Position numbers and translations under genes: made by a program
Part shown: positions 7,659 through 14,481 of the stretch, piece after piece
Numbering within the stretch: position 1 is the first letter of the stretch
How the letters are laid out: each line of letters begins with the position of its first letter
Notes under the pieces: generated by a model
What the model was told of the DNA's origin: nothing
The model's database searches: none
Seen by the model: the letters and a program-made list of their open reading frames with translations, nothing else
NCBI GenBank assembly: GCA_030605695.1
Contig: JAUWHX010000021.1
Coordinates: 1 to 36,014, forward strand
Source: a bacterium
GTDB taxonomy: Bacteria > Hydrothermota > UBA3073 > JACQXS01
Reading direction: 5' to 3'
Length of the DNA stretch: 36,014 nt

Positions 7659-8111
7659 ATGGAGAAAAAATATCATCCATTGGCTGAGTTTTCAAAGATT
7701 GAGGATATAGTGAACCGCACACTTGACCGCACATTATCAGGTGGACTTTTCCCTGATAGATGGAAAAAATTGGTAGGAGAAGAGATAATGCCTGCGTGTG
7801 ACCTCATTGATAGAGGAAATTATCTATTACTTAGAGCTGAAGTTCCCGGACTCAAAAAGGAAAATGTGGAAATCTCTGTAGATGAAACTTCTATCAGCTT
7901 AAAAGGAGAGATAACGCAGAGCAACGAAGAAAAAGGAGAAACTTATTACCGAAGTGAAAGAACTTATGGCTCTTTTTCGCGAGTGGTTGATTTGCCTGCT
8001 GAGGTAAATCCTAATCAAGTAGATGCAAGTATGAGTGATGGTATTCTTGAGGTCAAACTACCCAAAAAGAAAAGCTCCAAGGCAAAAAAGGTAGAAATTA
8101 AAGTCAAGTAG
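7659..8111 (+). CDS. Small heat shock protein, Hsp20/alpha-crystallin family
   Basis: 150-residue cytosolic ATP-independent chaperone that binds unfolding proteins. The alpha-crystallin domain covers about residues 45-145: LLLRAEVPGLKKENVEISVDE, RSERTYGSFSRVVDLP, and the closing GILEVKLPKK that holds the conserved G-I-L strand. The N-terminal arm contains a plausible oligomerisation segment (residues 1-40). A strong Shine-Dalgarno sequence GAGGAGGTGA lies 5 nt before ATG, unlike several neighbouring genes. No heat-shock operator such as CIRCE was seen upstream; the upstream gap is occupied by the CACGAAT hairpin. Confidence 0.95.
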   Translation: MEKKYHPLAEFSKIEDIVNRTLDRTLSGGLFPDRWKKLVGEEIMPACDLIDRGNYLLLRAEVPGLKKENVEISVDETSISLKGEITQSNEEKGETYYRSERTYGSFSRVVDLPAEVNPNQVDASMSDGILEVKLPKKKSSKAKKVEIKVK

Positions 8112-8239
8112 GGGATTGAGAGATTAGAAGATTGAAGATTAACCACAGAGAACACAGAGAAAAAAGAAATCATAAAATAAAAAGACTTTTTAACCACAGA
8201 TGAACACGGATACACACAGATTGAAAGAGAAAGAGATTA

Positions 8240-8342
8240 GAAGATTTATCACGAAAGCACGAAATATTGTCCACAGGATCCGTATGGAGAAACACGAAAA
8301 ACTCTTTATAATTAAGTTAGAAGATTGCAGATTCATTGGTTC
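8240..8342. repeat. 103-bp direct repeat, copy 1 (partner at 10013-10113)
   Basis: Begins GAAGATTTATCACGAAAG and ends GATTCATTGGTTCA. The second copy at 10013-10113 is identical apart from a 2-nt deletion (ACTCTTTA versus ACTTTA). The preceding ~40 bp (cacagat...acacagattgaaag) are also similar. The two copies bracket the secreted-protein gene at 8570-9919, and each is followed directly by an octamer array. The rest of 8112-8239 holds degenerate ACCACAGAGAACACAGAG-type repeats and no gene. Confidence 0.9.
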
Positions 8343-8507
8343 AAAGGTTCAAGAGTTCAAGAGTTCAGGAGTTCAAGGGTTGAAGAGTTGAAGGGTTGAA
8401 GAGTTGAAGGGTTTAAGAGTTGAAGAGTTGAAGAGTTCAGGAGTTCAAGGGTTGAAGAGTTGAAGGGTTGAAGAGTTTAAGGGTTCAAAGGTTTAAAGGT
8501 TCAAGAT
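8340..8507. repeat. Octamer tandem array, 21 units
   Basis: Units TTCAAGAG, TTCAGGAG, TTCAAGGG, TTGAAGAG, TTGAAGGG, TTTAAGAG. Intergenic, downstream of copy 1 of the 103-bp direct repeat and upstream (in + coordinates) of the hairpin at 8512. Confidence 0.92.
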
Positions 8508-8511
8508 TAGT

Positions 8512-8562
8512 CGCTCGTGGAGTCTGCCCATACGGGTCTTGAGACGACAGACTTTATGAGCG
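8512..8562 (+). repeat. Structured hairpin element with G-U pairs on the + strand
   Basis: CGCTCGTGGAGTCTG (8512-8526) pairs with CAGACTTTATGAGCG (8548-8562) over 15 positions if G-U pairs are allowed; all three non-Watson-Crick positions are G-U in + strand RNA and A-C mismatches in the opposite strand. The 21-nt loop contains CCCATACGGG. It abuts the 3' end of the minus-strand secreted protein gene. Confidence 0.65.
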
Positions 8563-8569
8563 GTTGAGT

Positions 8570-9919
8570 TTACTTCATCAAAATTAGCTTCTTGATTTCC
8601 TTGTAATCACCTACTACAAGCTTCACAAAATAGATGCCGGTTGTCAATTCTTGTGTGTCAAAGCTGACATCATAACATCCAGCACTTTTCTCTTTATTTA
8701 CCAATGTTTTAACTATCCTCCCAGTTATATCGTAAATCTTGAGAGTTGTTAGTTGCTGTTCGAAGAATCCTGTGGAGTTGTTAGTTGACAGTTCTTCTGG
8801 CAATTGATAACTGATAACTGTTCGTTGAGTAAATGGGTTCGGATGAACCTCTAATCCTAAATCTGTAATCTTGAATCTGTAATCCTCCTCCACATTTGAA
8901 CCCTCACATTTATGGCGCTTGTAATATATCTCCTCGTTGTTGCCACCATCCCGCTCATCTGTCCAAGCTATATGAACATCATAATCATAAGAACAATCCC
9001 AACACGCTACAGAAACATAATGAGACTTCCCGACAGCATCAGTTATCCTCTCATCTATTATCCCCCAAGTCTCTCCATCATTGACTGACCGATTGTAATA
9101 TATCTCCTCGTCGTTATCCCGCCAATCATACCAAACTATATGAACTATTGAATCACAAACTGCTATTGAAGGATTATATGAGGCAGCAAGGTCATCAGTT
9201 ATCCTCTCATCTGAATACCAAAGCATCCCATTATCAATTGACCGATTGTAATATATCTCCTCGTTGCCATCACGATGATCATACCAAACTATATGAACTA
9301 TTGAATCACTAACTGCTACCGAAGGATACCCTGAGTAAGCAAGAGCATCAGTTAACCTCTCATCGCCTCCCCAGGTCTCACCATTATCAACTGACCGCTT
9401 GTAATATATCTCATAGTTGCCCCAACGATCATCCTGCCAAACTATATGGACTATTGAATCACTAACTGCTACCGAAGGATACTCTGAGTCAGCAAGGTCA
9501 TTAGTTAGCATCTCATCGTCTCCCCAGGTCTCACCATCATCAACTGACCGCTTGTAATATATCTCCGGGTTACCATCCCGCGCATCCTGCCAAACTATAT
9601 GGACTATTGAATCACAAACTGCTACCGAAGGAAAATGAGAATCCCTTGTAGTTAGCTGTGTATCCGGCTCAAAGCTACTCCCAGAATTGATAGACCTTAT
9701 ATAATAAAGCTCGCCAGGACCAATATTTCTGTGTTCCCATACAATATGCACCATAGTATCCCGCACAGCTATTGTCCACGCATTATTGTAGCCACCATAG
9801 TCAACATGGCTTGGATAAACAGTTAATCTTTTATCTGGATTCTCCCACTGCCCATACAAACTACAAGCTACCAACACTATTCCACAGGATTCTGCGAACA
9901 AAAATCCCCATCTCTTCAT
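8570..9919 (-). CDS. Secreted beta-propeller-like protein with T9SS sorting domain
   Basis: 449 residues. A hydrophobic signal segment (residues ~5-22) precedes six to seven repeats of about 50 residues of form D-SIVHIVWQDDRDGNxEIYYKRSVDNGETW, reminiscent of BNR/sialidase-type propeller blades. The C-terminal ~85 residues form a T9SS type A-like sorting domain: LEVHPNPFTQRTVISYQL, LKIYDITGRIVKTL, and a closing TGIYFVKLVVG...KKLILMK. No catalytic site is recognised, so it is probably a cell-surface or released binding protein. The CTD holds an insertion (STNNSTGFFEQQLTT) partly made of a dispersed TCCACAGGATTCT element. ATG 9919 lies about 2 nt from the predicted transcription start. Flanked by 103-bp direct repeats. 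Confidence 0.85.
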   Translation of the reverse strand: MKRWGFLFAESCGIVLVACSLYGQWENPDKRLTVYPSHVDYGGYNNAWTIAVRDTMVHIVWEHRNIGPGELYYIRSINSGSSFEPDTQLTTRDSHFPSVAVCDSIVHIVWQDARDGNPEIYYKRSVDDGETWGDDEMLTNDLADSEYPSVAVSDSIVHIVWQDDRWGNYEIYYKRSVDNGETWGGDERLTDALAYSGYPSVAVSDSIVHIVWYDHRDGNEEIYYNRSIDNGMLWYSDERITDDLAASYNPSIAVCDSIVHIVWYDWRDNDEEIYYNRSVNDGETWGIIDERITDAVGKSHYVSVACWDCSYDYDVHIAWTDERDGGNNEEIYYKRHKCEGSNVEEDYRFKITDLGLEVHPNPFTQRTVISYQLPEELSTNNSTGFFEQQLTTLKIYDITGRIVKTLVNKEKSAGCYDVSFDTQELTTGIYFVKLVVGDYKEIKKLILMK

Positions 9920-9927
9920 CTTAATTA

Positions 9928-9955
9928 AATATACATCCTATTTCTAAAAAGTCAA
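9928..9955 (-). promoter_or_regulatory. Promoter for the secreted propeller gene
   Basis: On the minus strand TTGACT (9955-9950), a 16-nt spacer and TATATT (9933-9928), preceded by TTTTTTC. Predicted initiation near 9921, two nucleotides from the ATG at 9919, with no Shine-Dalgarno site: a leaderless transcript is likely. Confidence 0.65.
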
Positions 9956-10012
9956 GAAAAAACCGCAACCACAGAGAACACAGATACACACAGATTGAAA
10001 GATTCCAGATTT

Positions 10013-10113
10013 GAAGATTTATCACGAAAGCACGAAATATTGTCCACAGGATCCGTATGGAGAAACACGAAAAACTTTATAATTAAGTTAGAAGATTGCA
10101 GATTCATTGGTTC
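10013..10113. repeat. 103-bp direct repeat, copy 2
   Basis: Second copy of the sequence at 8240-8342, same orientation, differing by one 2-nt deletion. It includes TCCACAGGATCCGTATGG. The remaining intergenic DNA (9956-10012) is ACCACAGAGAACACAG-type repeat with no gene. Confidence 0.9.
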
Positions 10114-10182
10114 AGGAGTTTAAGAGTTTAAGAGTTTAAGAGTTTAAGAGTTCAAGAGTTGAAGGGTTGAAGGGTTGAAGAG
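10111..10182. repeat. Octamer tandem array, 9 units
   Basis: TTCAGGAG, TTTAAGAG x4, TTCAAGAG, TTGAAGGG x2, TTGAAGAG. It ends 7 nt from the stop codon of the minus-strand gene at 10190. Confidence 0.9.
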
Positions 10183-10189
10183 TTGATAT

Positions 10190-10918
10190 TTATTTCTCTA
10201 CTCGGACTCTATAAACCGCAGTAGGCATAGATTTAAGTCCATTTTGAGCAACAGTCCTCATCTGTATCCTAACTGAACGAGGCACAATTTCCCTCAAGGA
10301 CAATTCCTTCCCCTTATTTCTCACCTTTTCTATCGTTACTTCTATAGGAGAAACCCCTATTATAGGCAGAGGAACAATCGCAATATGAGAAGCACTACCT
10401 CTCCATGCTCCTTTAACCCAAATTTGCACGGCACACGGACTATCATATTCATAAGAGAGCCGAACTTTAAACTTAATTTTCCCTCCGGAATATGTTCCAT
10501 ATTGTTCTATGTCAGTCTTCGGTAGAGGAGGTTTGTTCTTTGAAATCGGGGGTTTCCGCACCTCTTCAAATCCACTCCACTTCAATAGCACGTTCATACC
10601 TAAATATGCCTGACCTCCTCCCATTACCCCTGACCTCCTCGGAATTATACCACCTGATGCCTTAACTTCACTACTCATAATCCTTATCCCTTTGGCATAC
10701 TCTTCCCATAAAGCTTTCTCTATCTCTGTTAGATTATTCCACTCCCCCTTAAAATAACTAAAAATCGCCCCAATCTCCTTCTGCTTCCCTGTAGCCGTAT
10801 TCTCCCTCACCTCACTTCTCTTCCTTACATAAGTCCTGCCCCTACGAGTAAAAAATATATTATCCCCTACCCTTCCTCTTATAGAACTTATCAACCCGCC
10901 CAGAATTACCTTACCCAT
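10190..10918 (-). CDS. Conserved protein of unknown function, paralogue A
   Basis: 242 residues, no signal peptide. The N-terminus is glycine- and arginine-rich (GGLISSIRGRVGDNIFFTRRG), followed by a helical part with EWNNL...ALWEEYAKGI near residues 74-96. The C-terminal half (from about 130) reads like a beta-sandwich: IKFKVRLSYEYDSPCAVQIW, then VRIQMRTVAQNG and YRVRVEK. It is clearly paralogous to 12749-13474 (shared RG...V.KR, ALWEEYAK, CAVQIW, IQMRT.A.NG, YR..V.K). The N-terminal pattern resembles a widespread short hypothetical family with FFxxRG and a Q-rich helix, but I cannot name a function. Strong Shine-Dalgarno GGAGGTG 5 nt before ATG. Arrays flank both ends. Confidence 0.8.
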   Translation of the reverse strand: MGKVILGGLISSIRGRVGDNIFFTRRGRTYVRKRSEVRENTATGKQKEIGAIFSYFKGEWNNLTEIEKALWEEYAKGIRIMSSEVKASGGIIPRRSGVMGGGQAYLGMNVLLKWSGFEEVRKPPISKNKPPLPKTDIEQYGTYSGGKIKFKVRLSYEYDSPCAVQIWVKGAWRGSASHIAIVPLPIIGVSPIEVTIEKVRNKGKELSLREIVPRSVRIQMRTVAQNGLKSMPTAVYRVRVEK

Positions 10919-10935
10919 AATTGCACCTCCTATGT

Positions 10936-10966
10936 ATTATAATAATTCTTATCTTCGTTTTGTCAA
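10936..10966 (-). promoter_or_regulatory. Promoter for paralogue A
   Basis: Minus strand: TTTTTACTTGACA with TTGACA at 10966-10961, then TATTAT (16-nt spacer, 10944-10939) or TATAAT (19-nt spacer, 10941-10936). The sequence upstream of -35 (CTTTTTACTTGACAAAA) is shared with the promoter of paralogue B. Confidence 0.65.
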
Positions 10967-10994
10967 GTAAAAAGTGTAAAGAAATCGTAAAGAG

Positions 10995-11168
10995 TTTAAG
11001 AGTTTAAGGGTTCAAGAGTTTAAGGGTTTAAGAGTTTAAGAGTTTAAGGGTTTAAGAGTTTAAGGGTTTAAGGGTTTAAGGGTTTGAGGGTTTAAGAGTT
11101 TAAGAGTTTAAGGGTTTAAGGGTTTAAGAGTTTAAGAGTTTAAGGGTTTAAGAGTTCAAAGGTTTAAG
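10995..11168. repeat. Octamer tandem array, ~22 units
   Basis: Mostly TTTAAGAG and TTTAAGGG, with TTCAAGAG, TTTGAGGG and TTCAAAGG at the edges. It lies between the divergent promoter of paralogue A and the start of the next secreted gene, running into the 46-bp direct repeat. No other feature in 10967-11160. Confidence 0.92.
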
Positions 11169-11206
11169 GTAGTTAAGATAATAAAAATGGGAGGTGTGAG
11201 ATGAGG
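11161..11206 (+). repeat. 46-bp direct repeat, upstream copy: remnant T9SS gene end plus start signal
   Basis: 43 of 46 positions match 12543-12588. Read in the right frame this copy encodes KVVKIIKMGGVR-stop, nearly the same C-terminus as the gene that follows (KVVKIIKMGRVR-stop). The stop TGA (11202-11204) overlaps the ATG at 11201 as ATGA, so the segment looks like the leftover 3' end of a vanished upstream cargo gene that still supplies the Shine-Dalgarno GGGAGGTG. Confidence 0.85.
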
Positions 11207-12586
11207 AAATCGTTAATGTTTTTAGGTATCTTGTATCCTCTTATATGCTCTGGAGATTGGTGGATTACGACGGTGGATAGTCATTCAGTAGGTGGGAGTT
11301 CAATTGCAATTGATTCATCGGGAATACCCCATATAGCTTACACCCGATGCGATGCAGGAGGATTTTTTAAGTATGTATCTGGGAATCCCATAGATTCAAG
11401 CTGGACATTAGAATTTACACATGATTCGAGTAGCTTCCCAAATCTAAAACTTGATTCAAAGGGATTGCCTCATATTATAAGTGAAAACGGATGGTATATA
11501 TGGAAGGATACTAATGATATATGGAGTAAAGAGAAGGTACGGTATGAGATTGGCTCAGGCTGGTATTATCATGGACACTCACTTGTTTTAGATACCAATG
11601 ATTATCCCCATATTCTGGGGGTATATAGGAATTTTGATTTACCCCCAGATTATGCTTTTCTTTTTCATTGGTATAAAGACAGCATAGGGTGGCATACCGA
11701 TACAGTGGATACTGTGAGTAACGGTATAGATAATATCTCTATCGTAATAGATAATGAAAATGTAATTCATATAGCGTATCCTTCTCTTCCTGGTAACTAT
11801 CTTTGTTATGCTAAAAAGATTGATGGAGTCTGGGATAAAGAGGTAGTAGAGTTATATCCTGCGGGTTATCGACCATGGATAGCTCTTGATGCTTATGGTC
11901 GTCCTTGTATTACCTGGAAGACAAACGGAGGCGGATTGAAGTTTGCGAGAAAGAACGATAAAGGATGGGAAATAGAAATGATAGATACGGCAGGGTATTA
12001 CGTGCATAACCCGGTCCTGTGCATTGGCAAAGACAATAATCCTCGTATTGCTTATCTTTTTGCAAGAACTCATAGTAATGGGGACTTGAAATATGCCTGG
12101 TTTGATGGTGCTTCATGGAATACTACAACAATTGATACAAATGTTTTCAGCCCCACGAAATCAAAACCTAAAATCCACTATACTTTCATGGGTATGGAAA
12201 TAGATAAGGATGGAATTTCTCATATATGTTATGATTACCAGAAGGGTGCTTTTGAAAAATATGCCAAGGGACATGGTCCGCATATAGGAGTTGAAGAGAG
12301 TGAAGAGTTTAGAGTGAAGAGTTTAGAGTTGAAAGTTTATCCTAATCCATTTACTACAGGGGTTAGGGTTAAGGGGTTAGGGGTTAGTGAAGGACAAAAA
12401 GTTAATCTAAAGATTTATGATATGATGGGAAGGTTGGTGGAAGAGACAAATGTAGGATTAGAAGATTGTAAGATAGGGGAAAGTTTACCGGCAGGTATTT
12501 ACTTTGTGAAGGTTCAAGAGTTTAAGAGTTCAAAGGTTCAAAGGTTCAAGGTAGTTAAGATAATAAAAATGGGAAGGGTGAGATGA
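11201..12586 (+). CDS. Secreted beta-propeller-like protein with T9SS sorting domain
   Basis: 461 residues: signal peptide (MRKSLMFLGILYPLICSG), then about seven repeats spaced ~45-50 residues with a D-x-x-G-x-P-HIAY core (DSSGIPHIAYT, DSKGLPHIIS, DNENVIHIAYP, DAYGRPCITWK, DKDGISHICYD), suggesting propeller blades. A T9SS-like C-terminal domain starts at LKVYPNPFTTGV (about residue 388) with LKIYDMMGRLVEET and AGIYFVKVQ. That domain is padded by repeat-derived sequence: RVKGLGVSEGQ and EFKSSKVQRFK. Good Shine-Dalgarno before ATG 11201. Its stop overlaps an ATG (12583) whose frame ends after three codons, as if a following gene were deleted. Function unknown; surface or secreted. Confidence 0.85.
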   Translation: MRKSLMFLGILYPLICSGDWWITTVDSHSVGGSSIAIDSSGIPHIAYTRCDAGGFFKYVSGNPIDSSWTLEFTHDSSSFPNLKLDSKGLPHIISENGWYIWKDTNDIWSKEKVRYEIGSGWYYHGHSLVLDTNDYPHILGVYRNFDLPPDYAFLFHWYKDSIGWHTDTVDTVSNGIDNISIVIDNENVIHIAYPSLPGNYLCYAKKIDGVWDKEVVELYPAGYRPWIALDAYGRPCITWKTNGGGLKFARKNDKGWEIEMIDTAGYYVHNPVLCIGKDNNPRIAYLFARTHSNGDLKYAWFDGASWNTTTIDTNVFSPTKSKPKIHYTFMGMEIDKDGISHICYDYQKGAFEKYAKGHGPHIGVEESEEFRVKSLELKVYPNPFTTGVRVKGLGVSEGQKVNLKIYDMMGRLVEETNVGLEDCKIGESLPAGIYFVKVQEFKSSKVQRFKVVKIIKMGRVR

Positions 12587-12588
12587 GG
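12543..12588 (+). repeat. 46-bp direct repeat, downstream copy
   Basis: Matches 11161-11206 at 43 of 46 positions. It encodes the last residues of the preceding gene and carries GGGAAGGGTGAG plus ATGAGG, i.e. a start signal followed by a stop (ATG AGG CGC TGA). This is the expected scar of recombination between such repeats. Confidence 0.85.
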
Positions 12589-12597
12589 CGCTGAGAG

Positions 12598-12742
12598 TTT
12601 AAGGGTTTAAGGGTTTAAGGGTTTAGGGGTTCAAAGGTTTAAAGGTTTGAGGGTTTAAGGGTTTAAGAGTTTAAGAGTTTAAGGGTTTAAGAGTTTAAGG
12701 GTTTAAGAGTTTAAGAGTTTAAGAGTTTAAGGGTTTAAGAGT
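12598..12742. repeat. Octamer tandem array, ~18 units
   Basis: TTTAAGGG and TTTAAGAG units with TTTAGGGG, TTCAAAGG, TTTAAAGG and TTTGAGGG interspersed. It abuts the stop codon of the minus-strand gene at 12749. Confidence 0.92.
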
Positions 12743-12748
12743 TATATT

Positions 12749-13474
12749 TCAATCTTTTTTCACCTCTATTCTATAAATTTGACTGGACTGAGAGTATCTG
12801 CCATTATTAGCAATAGTCCGCATCTGTATAAGGACTTTGAAATCTCCAATATCTTTTAAATCCTTTTCTATTAGCTCGTTATTCTCTTTTATCCTAAGCT
12901 TATCTATCACTACCCTGGTTTTTGAAGTAGATAAAGGTGCAAGAGTTCTAACATAAGGGTAGCTTCGCTTGCCTATTCTTCTTATCCAAATTTGAGCAAC
13001 ACAATCGGTTATATACTGGCTGGGCAACCAGACATCGAACTCCAGCTTATTTTTATATACACCGAGGTCCATCAAATCAGTCTCTGGTAAATGTGGTTTA
13101 GGTAAATTTGCCAGAGGAGGTTTTTCCATAGGGTCAAACCCACATAATATCAATAACGAATTCACGGATACATAAGCAGTAATACCGGTTCTCGCTCCCG
13201 TAACTGGAATAAGCCCTTGTCTCTTCTTAAACTTTACCTTAAACTTCTTGGCATACTCTTCCCATAAAGCCCAATGAGTAAAACTCAGCTTGCTCCACTC
13301 ATTCAAGAGCTTAGCAACAGTCTGCTGCACCCTTTTCTGTCTCCAAGTGTTAGGTTGTTTTTCTTTTCTCACTCTCTTTTTCACCATAGGAACACCCCTT
13401 GAATTAAAAAAAGTGTAATCACCTGCCGAGCCCGATATCCCAGAAACCAAACCAGAATTTTTATACTTAGCCAT
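12749..13474 (-). CDS. Conserved protein of unknown function, paralogue B
   Basis: 241 residues from ATG 13474 (an upstream GTG at 13483 is less likely because GGAGGTGG sits correctly for 13474). Same architecture as paralogue A: N-terminal GSAGDYTFFNSRGVPMVKKR, helix with NEWSKLSFTHWALWEEYAKKF, and C-terminal beta-rich half with CVAQIWIRR, VLIQMRTIANNG and YRIEVKKD. Divergence from A is large, so the duplication is not recent. Both copies sit immediately downstream-flanked by an octamer array and are driven by near-identical promoters. No catalytic motif recognised; function unknown. Confidence 0.8.
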   Translation of the reverse strand: MAKYKNSGLVSGISGSAGDYTFFNSRGVPMVKKRVRKEKQPNTWRQKRVQQTVAKLLNEWSKLSFTHWALWEEYAKKFKVKFKKRQGLIPVTGARTGITAYVSVNSLLILCGFDPMEKPPLANLPKPHLPETDLMDLGVYKNKLEFDVWLPSQYITDCVAQIWIRRIGKRSYPYVRTLAPLSTSKTRVVIDKLRIKENNELIEKDLKDIGDFKVLIQMRTIANNGRYSQSSQIYRIEVKKD

Positions 13475-13494
13475 TTTTACCACCTCCTATATTC

Positions 13495-13522
13495 ATTATA
13501 TATTATTCTATGCTTTTGTCAA
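13495..13522 (-). promoter_or_regulatory. Promoter for paralogue B
   Basis: Minus strand TTGACA (13522-13517), 16-nt spacer, consensus TATAAT (13500-13495), preceded by CTTTTTAC. It is the best sigma70 match in the window. Confidence 0.8.
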
Positions 13523-14079
13523 GTAAAAAAGTGAAAAAAATCGTAAAAAGATTCGTTGAAGATTGTAAATTGCGGATTGCACGGAAAAGATTAGCACACA
13601 GATTCACACAGATTAAAAAGATAATCACGGATTGTAGATTACAGAAAAGGTTTTCACCGCAGAGACGCAAAGAACGCAGAGAAAAGAAAAATCATAAAAT
13701 GAAGACTTTTTCATCGCAAAGATTACAGATTACAGATTGCAAAAAATAAATAATTAACCACTCACAGAGTCTGCGACAAAGAACGCAAAGATATGAAACC
13801 ACAGATGAACACAGATAGACACAGATAAAAATTAACCACAAAGACACAAAGGAATACAAAATGCAGATTCAAGATTGCAAAAAGAAAAGAATGAACCACG
13901 AATTACACGAATTAATCGAATAACATAAAGAAATTCATAAAATAAGGAACTTTTCACCACAAAGACACAAAGGGCACAAAGAGATAGAGACTTGAGATAG
14001 AGATTGCAGATTCAAGATTAGAGATTCTGCGAGTGTCTTTAGCTAAATAGACTCTAAAAGTATGGTTTTGTTTTAGTGC
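13523..14079. repeat. Gene-free region of mixed degenerate repeats
   Basis: About 560 bp without a credible gene. It holds successive fragments of dispersed words: CGCAGAGACGCAAAGAACGC, ACCACAGATGAACACAGAT, ACCACAAAGACACAAAGG, ACCACGAATTACACGAATT and AGATTGCAGATTCAAGATT. A 79-codon open frame at 13510-13749 is simply translation of these repeats. A fragment CAGAGTCTGCGACA near 13767 resembles the hairpin at 8512. Confidence 0.7.
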
Positions 14080-14337
14080 TTATTCCTCTTTTGGCTCATA
14101 CCCTTCCATAAAGGTGCAGAGCGAAGTTCTTGGAGTAACGCAGGAAGTGAATTTCAATACGAATTCCATAGCAGCGTTTTCGTTAGGAGCTTCATATATA
14201 ACTACGAAATCAGGCTTCCCGAAAAGTTTTAAAAATTGATGCACCTTTATATCCTCGGGAGGTCGGGTTTTTTTAACTAAATAAAATATATCCTCAGCCT
14301 TCCCGGGGATAATATCAAAGCTGGTCATAAAAAGCAT
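14080..14337 (-). CDS. Small GYD/DUF3303-like protein
   Basis: 85 residues from ATG 14337, chosen because AGGAGGGG lies 6-7 nt upstream; a longer frame back to 14415 runs through repeat DNA. MLFMTSFDIIPGKAEDI, then FLKLFGKPDFVVIYEAPNENAAMEFVLKF suggests a ferredoxin-like alpha-beta fold of the GYD/DUF3303 type. Proteins of that type have no assigned reaction. It lies downstream of, and in the same direction as, the exopolysaccharide genes but is separated from them by a large hairpin. Confidence 0.7.
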   Translation of the reverse strand: MLFMTSFDIIPGKAEDIFYLVKKTRPPEDIKVHQFLKLFGKPDFVVIYEAPNENAAMEFVLKFTSCVTPRTSLCTFMEGYEPKEE

Positions 14338-14360
14338 AATCCCCTCCTTTTTTAAATATA

Positions 14361-14481
14361 AAAATTCTAAATTATAAGCACTAAATCCTAAACAATATCT
14401 AAATTCAAAATCCAAAACATATGTCTTGAATTTTGGTCATTTGAATTTGTTTAGAGTTTAGGATTTCGGATTTAGAATTTT
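14361..14481. repeat. Long imperfect hairpin with AAATTCTAA/AAATCCTAAAC arms
   Basis: AAAATTCTAAATTATAAGC... on the left and ...GGATTTAGAATTTT-type sequence on the right are approximate reverse complements over about 55 nt. Both arms contain AAATCCTAAAC or its complement. It occupies the gap between the acyltransferase stop and the GYD-like gene. Confidence 0.7.

Noticed and set aside
8200-8391. 63-codon open frame on the + strand
   Set aside because: It is translated from dispersed ACCACAGATGAACACGG and octamer repeats; no start signal and no protein-like composition.
8570-9919. Active sialidase
   Set aside because: Blade-like repeats are present, but no RIP motif or catalytic Arg triad/Tyr/Glu set is recognisable.
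6648-12742. Octamer arrays considered as CRISPR
   Set aside because: The units are contiguous 8-nt words with no unique spacers of 25-40 nt and no cas genes nearby.
13510-13749. 79-codon open frame on the + strand
   Set aside because: Lies wholly in mixed intergenic repeats and begins in the promoter of the opposite gene.
14338-14415. Longer N-terminus for the GYD-like protein
   Set aside because: The extension is coded by the AAATTCTAA hairpin, while a strong Shine-Dalgarno fits the ATG at 14337.
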